This document shows, in pieces, positions 48,335 to 57,207 of a DNA stretch of 64,000 nucleotides. Position numbers and translations under genes: made by a program. Within the stretch, counting starts at the first letter, position 1. Every line of letters starts with the position of its first letter. The notes below the pieces were generated by a model. The model saw nothing but the letters and a program-made list of their open reading frames with translations, had not been told where the DNA came from and did not search any database. The DNA is from Hemicordylus capensis (lineage: Eukaryota > Chordata > Lepidosauria > Squamata > Cordylidae): NCBI RefSeq assembly GCF_027244095.1, contig NC_069669.1, forward strand, positions 5,730,501-5,794,500. Direction: 5' to 3'.

Positions 48335-48429
<95 letters not shown>

Positions 48430-50934
48430 CCTTCCCTCTCCTGCCTGCTCCCCGTCTGGGGTGGTGGCTGTCTCAACTGAGGCCCAGCCTCCCTTTCTTC
48501 CCCTTTCTGGTCCAGGACGGCCAGTTGGTGCCACCCTCCCTCCGAGAAGGCGAGATGGGCCACATCTACGAATGCCACGTGCTCTGCAAATGTGCCAGCT
48601 TCTGCCCAAACCGGGTGGTGCAGAGGGGCCTCAGGTGAGCCCAGCGTCTCCTGCTGTGGGGAGCCTCTCAAGGGATCTCTCGGCTGGGAACAGCCTATAT
48701 GCTGCAACGATATCTATAATAATTACAGCAACAACATTGACAATAAAATTCAGCCATCCCAGGTCCTTGGGAAGGACTCAATGTCTGGATAAAACAAACC
48801 AGTCAATAACACCTGCCTGACTGTGTAAACAATATTTTTTGTAAATATTTTGTAAAATATTTTGCAGATATTTACAAAACAATATTTTTTGTAAATATTT
48901 TGTAAAATATTTTGTGAAATATTTTGCAGATATTTACAAAACAATATTTTTTGTAAATATTTTGTAAAATATTTTGCAAATATTTTGTAAAAATATTTGT
49001 TTCAATTTTATTAAGTATAAAAGAAGACAAAAAGAATACAATAGCATAATATTTCTTGAAACATATTTTGAAATAGAAACGTTCAAAATAAGTTATAAAT
49101 GTAAAAAAATTTTTTTTTTGGCAGTAATGGTCAACATTTGATCACACCTGTCAACACTTGGTTATACTAATTACACTGGATATATAAAAACTTCATAAAT
49201 CAAATCTGGACATTGGGAACAAATGGTGACCTTGTCGAATATGAAAATTTATAAATGGATACCAAATTAACATAAATGACTCAATAGAGACACCATTCAT
49301 ATAAGCCAAAACTTTAGAGATCGAGGCATAGTCCCATAATTTCAAGAACCAGACATTTAGAGAGGGGGTCTCTAAGAAACGCTGATTATAGGCATATAAA
49401 ATCCTGGCAGCAGTGATCATATACAAAGATAACTCATTAAATTTAGAAGGAATAAAAGGTTTCGTCATGCTTAAAAGAAATATTTCTGGTAGAAAAGGAA
49501 ACCTAACCTCTAAGATTTGTTCCATTTTCTTATGAACTTGCTTCCAAAACAATTGAGCCTTATCGCAAGTCTACCGCATATGAAAAAATGACGCTGGTTG
49601 ATGATTACATCTCCAACCATTTTTTGAAAAAGAATGATCTCTCTTTAGCTTTAATAATCTTAAAGGGCAAATGCCTGGCCTTTAAATGTCTTAAGAAGGG
49701 TCTTAAGAATCTCCTCCGCCTGCCCCCACCCCAGGGACCAACTCTGCTTTCTCTTTCGGTAGGATCCAGCTCCAACTCTTCAAGACACCAGCCAAGGGCT
49801 GGGGGGTGCGCACCATGCAGGATCTGTCCCAAGGGATCTTCATCTGTCAGTGAGTAGCAGGGCAGAGTGGGCTGTTCTTCCTCACCTGTTTTGGAGAGGT
49901 GGGGGGCGCGTGTTGGGTGCCACAGTGCTTCCTCCTTGCCTTCTCCTCTTTGCAGGTACTTTGGGGAGCTGATCTCCAGCGCAGAGGCTGAACAGCGATC
50001 AGATGACACATACTACTGTCGGGTGGAAGCACAGGTGAAATCTCAGCCTCCTCCATGGGGCAGGGCCATGGGGCATCTGTGACCCCAGAGAGGACTGGGG
50101 GCTCACTATTAAATGCCCCCCCACCCACAAATGATTTTTAAAAGATTGTCATGTTAATGATTTTAATGTTTAAACTATTTTAATTGTTCAATGGATTTAA
50201 TGTTTAAATGATTTTTTAACTGTAAACCACCCAGAGAGGAGAGCTGGTCTCATGGTAGCAAGCATGATTGGTCCCCTTAGCTAAGCGGGGTCTGCCCTGG
50301 TTGCACATGAATGGGAGACTAGAAGTGTGAGCACTGCAAGAGATTCTTCTTAGGGAATGGAGCCGCTCTGGGAAGATCACCTGCTTGCTTGCATGCAGAA
50401 GGTTCCAGGTTCCCTCCCTGGCATCTCCAGATAGGGCTGAGAGAGGCTCCCTCCTGTAACCTTGGAGAAGCTGCTGCCAGTCTGGGTAAACAATACTGAG
50501 CGAGATGGACCAAGGGTCTGACTCAAGTAGAAAGCAGCTTCCTATATTCCTGTGGAAGAGAAAGACCAGGTCCAGAGAGGAGGTCCAGAGAGAAGAGCAG
50601 GTCTTGTGGTAGCAAGCATGGCTTGTCCCCTTAGCTAAGCAGGGTCCGCCCTGGTTGCATATGAAAGAGAGACTAGACGTGCAAGCACTGGAAGATATTC
50701 CCCTCATGGGATGGAGCCGCTCTGGAAAGAGCAGAAGAAGGTTTCAAGTTCCCTACCTGGCAGCAACTCCAAGAGAGGGCCGAGAGAGACTCCTGCCTGC
50801 AGCCTTGGAGAAGCAGCTGCCAGTTTGGCTAGACAATACTGAGCTAGACAGACCAATGGTCTGACTCAGTATATGGCAGCTTCCTATGTTCCTATGAGAT
50901 GCAGGTTGTGGGCGATATAAAAATATGACGGATG

Positions 50935-50985
<51 letters not shown>

Positions 50986-52709
50986 GCAGACTCCAGTGAC
51001 TTTAAGGCAGGAGAGAGGAAAGGGGCCTTAGGGGTTTGGTGTGGGTTGAGGCTGGAGGTCGGTCCCAAACCTAACACTCTGCCTCCTCCAGGATGGGCAG
51101 CTGTACTACCTGGACGGGCGTTTCTACAGCAGCGTCGGCCGCTTCATGAACCATTCCTGCAACCCCAATATGATACCTCTGCGAGTATCCATGGGCTTTG
51201 AGATCCCGAGTGTTGCCTTCTTCACCAGTCGGGCCGTCCAGGCCGGCGAAGAGCTGGGGTAGGTACCCCGGGGGCGGGTGGGGGGGAATGGGGAGGGAGA
51301 GAGAGGGCTGGGAGTGAGTGCTGAGCCCCGAACCAGCGGTGTGTGTGTGGCCTGGTTCCTCCAGTTGGAGTCTGAGTTGGCCTCGTGGCCGCAAGCATGA
51401 CGTGTCCCCTTTGCTAAGCAGGGCCCACCCTGGTTTGCACTTGGATGGGAGACTACATGCGAGAGCACCGTAAGATATTCCCCGTATAGGGAGGGGGAGG
51501 AGCACCTGCATGCTTGCAGAAGCTTCCAAGTCCCCTCCCTGGCAGCATCTCCAGATAGGGCTGAGAGAGAGACTCCTGCCTGCAGCTTTGGAGAAGCCGC
51601 TGCCAGTCTGTGTTGACAGTACTGAGCTAAATGGACCAGTGGTCTGACTCGGTATATGGCAGCTTCTTATGTCCCTACTCTGGCCAACCCACACTGAATG
51701 GTGGGGCTCTAATCCCCCTCGCCTCTCGCCTGCCTTAAAGTCACCTATCAAAGAACCGGGCGCCAGAGGCGTATCTAGGGAAAATAGCACCTAGGGCAAG
51801 CACTGAAATTGCGCCCCCTGTCCAAACATCTGACACCCATCTTTCAGATAACTTTACCATAATATCAGCTCAAAAATACAAGTTAAGCTCGTCAATCTTT
51901 TAATATTTCAAAAACTATTTAGCAGTGGACATAGCCAGACCAAAAAATGCTGGAAAACTACAAATTTCAGTATGCTGGGGTTCATGAAATACCCAAATAC
52001 GATATGGAGGTGTATTTGGAAAACTAAACAGAAGTGCCTGTCTAATTCTCTACTATGCATTGTAGCATCACAATTACATAAATTTTAAAAATAAATGGAG
52101 AATTTGACTTTCCCCAGATACTAGGGCCTTGCAGAGGCCATTTGAGCATGTGTGGTGGCCATTTTGTTTTCGGTGGCCATTAATTTTTTTTTTTTCATTT
52201 TAAAAAATGGCGCCCCCCTTCAAGTGGCACCCAGGGCATGTGCCCTGCCTGCCCTACCCTAGATACGCTCCTGCCGGGCACTCTCCAGGATGGATTTTCT
52301 CTCTGGATTTTCTCTGCGTTTGTGTAGATCCCCACTGGAGGAACCAAGCCAGGCTGTGGGTGCCAGGCCCCACGCAGAGCTGGTTCCGGGCTCTGTCCGA
52401 GGCTACCAGCAGCTTTGTGGCTCTCTGGCTGAGCACAACAGACTTCACAGGACCCACAGCAAGCCGGTTGTTCTGAAGCCGGGTATTTTCCCATGCAGGT
52501 TCGACTATGGAAATTCGTATTGGGAGGCGAGAGGTTCCCAGGTCTGCCAGTGCCACTCGCCCCACTGCAGATTCCGGCTGCCCCCTTCTTTGCAGGCTGC
52601 AGGGGATCCCGGCCTGGAGCCCAGGGGCTACGCACTCAAGCCCAAGCGCAAGAAGTCGCCGCGGAGGAAGACACGTCCCCGCCGCGCTCAGCAGGCCGCT
52701 CCACCTTAG
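44437..52709 (+). CDS. EHMTL-B: second short EHMT-like ankyrin-SET protein, 14 exons, 508 aa
   Basis: Paralogue of EHMTL-A with identical exon phases. Exons: 44437-44449, 44720-44763, 44850-44930, 45032-45121, 45339-45443, 46254-46408, 46834-46983, 47085-47232, 48214-48291, 48516-48634, 49763-49849, 49956-50034, 51092-51258, 52499-52709; all GT-AG, one frame of 1527 nt. Exons 1-13 have exactly the same lengths as in EHMTL-A; only the last exon is shorter. Ankyrin repeats (TPLFWATEYRHERLVELLL, LCLHWAAFVG), nine pre-SET Cys (HCEC, SIC, SCPC, YEC, LCKC, FC), SET motifs GWGVRTMQDLS, RFMNHSCNPN and GEELGFDYG, and post-SET CQCHSPHC. FDYG is the canonical G9a form; EHMTL-A has FNYG. The basic tail is LKPKRKKSPRRKTRPRRAQQ, with little after it. 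Catalytic motifs look intact, so an active methyltransferase is plausible but unproven. It lies between RGS11 and FAM234A, a place empty in mammals. Confidence 0.88.
45473..45558. repeat. Compound (GT)n(GA)n microsatellite in EHMTL-B intron 5
   Basis: About 24 GT units, then about 17 GA units, starting 29 bases after the exon 5 donor. The matching intron of EHMTL-A has only a GT run further in. Confidence 0.85.
45560..46253. other. EHMTL-B intron 5, remainder
   Basis: A short stretch (taacccagccagttggcctg..gaaaagcctctctgggac) parallels EHMTL-A 17658-17762. The rest shows no recognised element. Confidence 0.4.
47567..47805 (-). repeat. Sauria-SINE-like element (minus) in EHMTL-B intron 8
   Basis: Tail aaaggtaaagtgtgccgtcg, middle tatgagatgatgcctttcag, and head gattcgaaccagcaacctct. 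Confidence 0.7.
47850..48010. repeat. Degenerate internal repeats (tctgctggaac / gactcggg units)
   Basis: tctgctggaac occurs at 47859, 47882 and 47989, and ttttcagarcgact occurs twice. It looks like a small decayed tandem array; origin unknown. Confidence 0.5.
48080..48160 (+). repeat. SINE-A fragment
   Basis: gggaatggagccgctctggg and tggcagcatctccaagaga. It ends shortly before EHMTL-B exon 9. Confidence 0.65.
48338..48427. repeat. Compound (GT)n(GA)n microsatellite in EHMTL-B intron 9
   Basis: About 19 GT units, then about 24 GA units. It is the same compound type as in intron 5 of the same gene. Confidence 0.85.
48826..49005. repeat. AT-rich minisatellite with inverted arms
   Basis: About three copies of a 50-62-base unit starting caatattttttgtaaatatt and ending agatatttacaaaa. 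Each unit contains its own inverted repeat (tttgtaaatatttt / aaaatatttacaaa). Confidence 0.8.
49006..49565 (-). mobile_element. LINE-1 (L1) fragment, ORF2 C-terminus and 3' end
   Basis: The minus-strand frame 49552-49193 reads FWKQVHKKMEQILE, PFLPEIFLLS and MITAARILYAYNQRF, typical of the L1 ORF2 C-terminal region. The 3' end points towards the AT-rich minisatellite. It is 5'-truncated and lies in EHMTL-B intron 10. Confidence 0.8.
50230..50562 (+). repeat. SINE-A, complete copy
   Basis: It runs from agaggagagctggtctcatg to gcagcttcctatattcctg, in EHMTL-B intron 12. Confidence 0.8.
50575..50900 (+). repeat. SINE-A, second copy in tandem
   Basis: It runs from gagagaagagcaggtcttgt to gcttcctatgttcctatga, directly after the previous copy. 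Confidence 0.8.
50932..50985. repeat. (GATA)n microsatellite
   Basis: About 12 GATA/TAGA units in EHMTL-B intron 12. Confidence 0.85.
51366..51682 (+). repeat. SINE-A, complete copy
   Basis: It runs from ggagtctgagttggcctcgt to atggcagcttcttatgtcc, in EHMTL-B intron 13. Confidence 0.75.
51764..52273. mobile_element. Non-autonomous hAT-type DNA transposon, 510 bp
   Basis: Ends CAGAGGCGTATCTAGGG and ccctagatacgctcctg. Flanking 8-mers ccgggcgc (51756-51763) and ccgggcac (52274-52281) match at 7 of 8 positions. It is the inverse orientation of the copy at 4147-4693. Confidence 0.85.
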
Positions 52710-52856
52710 CCAAAGCGGGCCACTGGGCGGGAGGCCGGCAGCCGCTCTGTGGCCCATGGATGTTTCAAGCGCTATGGACTGGATTGAGGTTGCCACTGCT
52801 GTCTGCACCCCCCCACCCCAAGCTCATGTGCCCCATGCTTTGTCCTGAGCAATCAC

Positions 52857-52862
52857 AATAAA
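52857..52862 (+). promoter_or_regulatory. Polyadenylation signal AATAAA of EHMTL-B
   Basis: Canonical signal 147 bases after the stop; the context cctgagcaatcacaataaag parallels that of EHMTL-A (cctgagcaagctcaataaag). Confidence 0.75.
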
Positions 52863-53179
52863 GGGACTTTGATGAGGTGCATAATCAGATCTTGATTGCA
52901 ACCAACAACCAGCTTTGCATAGTGAAGACTCACTATAAAACGACAGCAGGAATCGCAACAGCGAAGCAGGAGAATTGTGCAAAACGTATAACAAGTATTG
53001 TTGTGGCATGCCTGCTGGAGCTGGCAGGAGGGAGGGAGGCAGGCAGGGTCTGGCCCTGGGCTTGGGTGGGGGGGTGGGGAGGGGGCTGGAGCGGCCATGC
53101 CACAAGCAAGCACTGAGCAAGCCTTGCCCTCGCAGCCTGGAGGGAGCTTCCATCCCTGAGCCTCTGGTCTGTCTCTTCC

Positions 53180-53513
53180 GTAGGAATATAGGCAGCTGCC
53201 TTCTACCGAGTCAGACCCTTGGTCCATCTAGCTCAGCACTGTCTACGCAGAGTGGCAGCGGCTTCTCTAAGGTTGCAGGCTGGAGTCTCTCCCAACCCTA
53301 CCTTGGAGATGCTGCCAGGGAGGGAAATTTGGAACTTTCTGCATGCAAGCAGGCAGATGCTCTTCCCAGAGTGGATGCATCCCCTAAGGCAGGAGGATCT
53401 TACAGTCCTCACAGATGTAGTCTCCCATCCAAATGCAAACCAGGGCAGACCTTGCTTAGCAAATGAGAGAATTCATGCTTGCTGACACAAGACCAGCTCT
53501 TCTCCCCGCCACT
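53180..53513 (-). repeat. SINE-A (minus), complete copy
   Basis: It runs from taggaatataggcagctgcc to gctgacacaagaccagctct. Confidence 0.8.
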
Positions 53514-53583
53514 CGTGCCTTCCCTCAAAGGGTGGGTGTTGCCCTCTAGATTGTCTTCAGGAAAGTAGAGAAAGTATGTCTTG

Positions 53584-53882
53584 GAACATAGGAAGCTGCC
53601 ATGTACTGAGTCAGACCATTGGTCTAGCTAGCTCAGTATTGTCTTCACAGACTGGCAGCGGCTTCTCCAAGGTTGCAGGCAGGAATCTCTCTCAGCCCTG
53701 TCTTGAAGATGCTGCCAGGGAGGGAACTTGAAACCTTCTGCTCTTCCCAGAGCGGCTCCAATCCTTAAGGGGAATATCTATCACACTTCTAGTCTCCCAT
53801 TCATATGCAACCAGGGCAGACCCTGCTTAGCTAAGAGGCCAAGTCATGCTTGCTACCACAAGACCGGCTCTCCTCTCCTAGG
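53584..53882 (-). repeat. SINE-A (minus), complete copy
   Basis: It runs from ggaacataggaagctgccat to caagaccggctctcctctcc. It lies 70 bases from the previous copy. Confidence 0.8.
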
Positions 53883-54512
53883 GGCAACTTGAAACCTTCC
53901 GCTCTTCCCAGAGTGCAGGGGCATAAGTATAATAGGGCAAGGGGAGAGAGTTGTCTGGGGGCCCACTGCCTTGGGAAGCCCCCCAGAGGCAAGTCACATG
54001 ACTGACTCCCCCAGCCACACCCGCCTGAGCAAGACTGGTGGCATCAATGTGGCCCCCCCAACTCCACTGGGCTCTGCCGGCATTTGGGATCTGCTGCACT
54101 TAAGCGGATTAGTGGCGGTCAAGCCAGCTGGGCGGCCGGGTTGTTGGGGAGGGAGGGAAATGTTCTCTCCCCACCTTTTTGTGTGTGCTCTGTTTGGTTT
54201 GAGTCTTCTGTAAGTAAGCATCCCGTGCTTTGAAGAGGACATCTCGGGTTGGTTCGAGTCTGGGGCTAGGATGGCCAGCTTGCATCTGGTAACAACTGGC
54301 CACTTCTTCGTTAGGCTGGTAGTTCTTCAATGAGTATGACGTGACTGGTCGGAAGACTGAAAGCTTTAATCTTCATTTACAAGCATCAAGATCAAGACAT
54401 CTTGTATGAAGGGATATAGCAACTTGAGAATAGTAGAGATACATTGCTGGAAACGTCTTATTCACTTGATGGAAGATATTTTTGGGACGACTGTACACCA
54501 CAGCTTCACCGT
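53883..54512. other. Intergenic, nothing recognised
   Basis: No gene or repeat family recognised, except a short repeat of gaaaccttccgctcttccca from SINE-A at 53890. Confidence 0.35.
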
Positions 54513-54812
54513 GGAACATAGGAAGATGCCGTCTACCGAGTCAGACCCTTGCTACATCTAACTCTGTCTTGTCTACCCAGACTGGCAATGGCTTCTCCAA
54601 GGTTATAGACTCCAAATAATCTCTCTCAGCCCTTGGAACCTGTTGCTTGCAAGCATGCAGGTGCTTTTCCTGGAGCAGCCCCATCCCCTGAGGGGAACAT
54701 CTGAAGTGCTCACACATGTAGTCTCCCATTCAAATGCAAACCAGGCCAGACCCTGCTTAGCAAAGGGGACAAGTCATGCTTGCTACCGCAAGACCAGTTC
54801 TCCTCCCATTTG
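54513..54812 (-). repeat. SINE-A (minus)
   Basis: It runs from ggaacataggaagatgccgt to cgcaagaccagttctcctcc. Confidence 0.8.
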
Positions 54813-55395
54813 GTTTCCCCAATCACGGTTTTGAGTATCCACGACTGGGAAACTGTGACTGGTCTCTCCAACCACAACCTGAGTATCTGCGGTTTGGAGA
54901 GATTTCTTGGCAATGGGGGTGGGTGGGTGGGTTTAAGATTTTTTGGGGATTCAGGGGGGGATTTCTGGGGGTTCCCCCTCACTCCTCTTGCTGATTTTAT
55001 TATTATTATTTTGATTTCTATACCACCCTTCCAAAAATGGCTCAGGGTGGTTTACACAGAGAAATAAACAAATAAGATGGATCCCTGTCCCCAAAGAGCT
55101 CACGATCTAAAAAGAAACACCAGACACACACCAGCAACAGTCACTGGAGGTACTGTGCTGGGGGTGGAGAGGGCCAGTTACTCTCCCCCTGCTAAATAAA
55201 GAGAATCACCACCTTAAAAGGTGCCTCTTTGCCAAGTTAGCAGGCGCGTCTGGGTGTTTTTTTGGCCATTTGGGGGGCCTTTTTTCTTTATTTTTTGGTC
55301 TTTCCACTAACCCTGTTTCCAATATCTTTCAATTGTTCGCCAACTGCGAGGTTTTCCCAGAACAGAACCCCCATGTTTGGTGAGTGATGGCTGTA
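54813..55395. mobile_element. Tigger-like element split by a LINE 3' end (55003-55245)
   Basis: The left part has ccccaatcacggttttgagt and gggaaactgtgactgg, as in 10855-11227. The right part has ttcgccaactgcgaggtttt and gagtgatggctgtatt. Between them is a minus-strand LINE 3' end (tttctataccacccttcca to gccaagttagcag). Confidence 0.65.
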
Positions 55396-55606
55396 TTTCA
55401 GATGCTCATACGCCTTGTTTTAGGATGGTGCACAAGGTAGTCACCAGGTCTCCCGTTTGCCACCTTTTCAGTGAAATTAAGAAGCCCCACCTGCATTTGG
55501 CTTGCCTCCGAGGGCAGGGGCTCCTGCCCTGACAGTTGTCCTTTTCTGCACCTTTGCTGGGTCTGCACTGTCTTTTCTGAGTGCTCATGCGTGTGTGTGT
55601 GTGAAG

Positions 55607-55815
55607 CCCAATTCAGACATTACGCTGTACAAGTATACAGCTGTCTTTTCCTATCTGTACCATGCATTCAAAAGGCCTGTATCCAGGTTGAACACAGGTA
55701 CAGTCATTCACACAAGTACATGTAGTGTACTTCTGTACACATCTGTGTACAGATCTGCACAAGTGTATTCTGCACACTTGCTGTACAAGCGTCGATCGTG
55801 TTGTGTGAATGGGCC
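55607..55815. mobile_element. Probable MITE with gcccattca ends
   Basis: The left end gcccaattcagacattac and the inverse of the right end (ggcccattcacacaacac) are similar. The interior is rich in gtaca motifs, giving several short palindromes. Confidence 0.45.
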
Positions 55816-56190
55816 GAGAGAGAGAGAGAGAGCATCCCAGTGTGGCCGCTGCAGGCTTATATGGCGCCATGCCAGCATGGGACTGGCACAGAAGGGTCAC
55901 AAGCCAAGCACTAATGCCAGCTTGCATGCTCAGAGCACAGCATCCCCTTTCACCTCCTCTGGTCTCTGGAAGCTGGAGGGAGCAGCTGGGCGGGGCCAGA
56001 AGCATCTCTCTGGCTGTGCTTGCCAAGGCAGGCAGCAGCAGCCTCTAGTGGTCCGCATGGAGACCGCCTTCCTCCTAAGAGTCCATCTCAACCCTTTTCC
56101 CCCACAGCAGGTTTTTGCCATGGCTGTCCCGCTGCATGATCTCAACTGCACAGACACAAACGGCTGTCATTTCCGAGTCCTGGAGTCAAG

Positions 56191-56196
56191 TTTATT
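56191..56196 (-). promoter_or_regulatory. Polyadenylation signal of FAM234A (AATAAA on minus)
   Basis: The minus strand reads tttcaataaacttgac about 1.0 kb after the FAM234A stop. It sits at the edge of a repeat-poor stretch. Confidence 0.65.
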
Positions 56197-57207
56197 GAAA
56201 CCACAGTGGTGGCGGCAGCAACAGCGAGACCCTTTCCCCATCTGCCCCAGATGCAATAAGTTAGTTGAGAAGCTCCAAGCGTCTCTGAATCATCCACCCT
56301 CCTCCCAGAGAGCCCCAATCCAGGCCAAAAGGAAGCCTCCTTCCCTTCAGCAGGTCACAAGCAGCCAAGTGGGTGATGCTACCGGAGTGCTGGTGGTGCT
56401 GGGGATTCTGCTGGCAGCCTGCCTGGGGCCTGGAGAGCCAGGGGGAGGGCCCCGCTGTCTCAGGAGGGCAGGCCGCACCTCCAAGACACGACTGCTGGGC
56501 CAAGACTGCAGCTTCAGACTGTGAGGCAGAACCAGTGGGTTCATGGTTCTTCGTCTCCAGAGGGAGCAGCAGTGCTCCAAGAGAGAAAGCAGCGGCTGGA
56601 AGCCTGCACCTTCCTCTGCCTGAAAGCCCAGAGTGGCAGCCTGTCAAGTGCACTGGGCACCCCGGTTTACAGCCTCGGTGTTGGTCAAAGGGGGGCCCAC
56701 CTCCCCACTTCACTGGGCTGCTTGCCGTCTGGGGGCTCTTGTCCCTGTGGGAAGTGGGTTCAGCCAGCCTGGGAGGGAAGGCGGCATGGGGACGCTTTGT
56801 TTCAGAGATGCCCAGGAGGGGGAGGAGCCAAGATGGGCTCCGCCTCCCCCCGCCCCGAGCATTACATTCCTTCAGGTGTCCATTTGGTTCGAGCGCTTCC
56901 TGCGCCACTCAAGGGACCTTGTGTTAGAGCAGATCGTGATCTAACCCAGTGCCTCCACATGCGCCAAGAATCCGGCAGAAACCCCCTCCAAGCTGCTGGG
57001 AATGTAGCCTGTGCAGGAAAGGGGCCCAGCTGCCCACATGCCAGACACGGACCACTCCCAGCCCACCCCACAGTCTCAGAAATCCGGGCCGGAGAGGGGA
57101 CCTTGCCGAGGCTGGGCGGCGATTGGTAGTGTCGAGCAGAAAGCCTTCGTTGGGAGTCCATCTCGTTATTGACTCTCCGGGGTCGGGCGGCTCCCCTTCC
57201 CAGGAGC
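56197..57207 (-). other. FAM234A: 3' UTR of FAM234A
   Basis: Repeat-free sequence between the stop codon and the AATAAA on the minus strand. Open frames here on either strand are composition artefacts. Confidence 0.55.

Noticed and set aside
44437-52709. EHMTL-B as a processed or dead pseudogene
   Set aside because: It retains all 13 introns, correct splice sites, an uninterrupted frame, the catalytic motifs and a polyadenylation signal.
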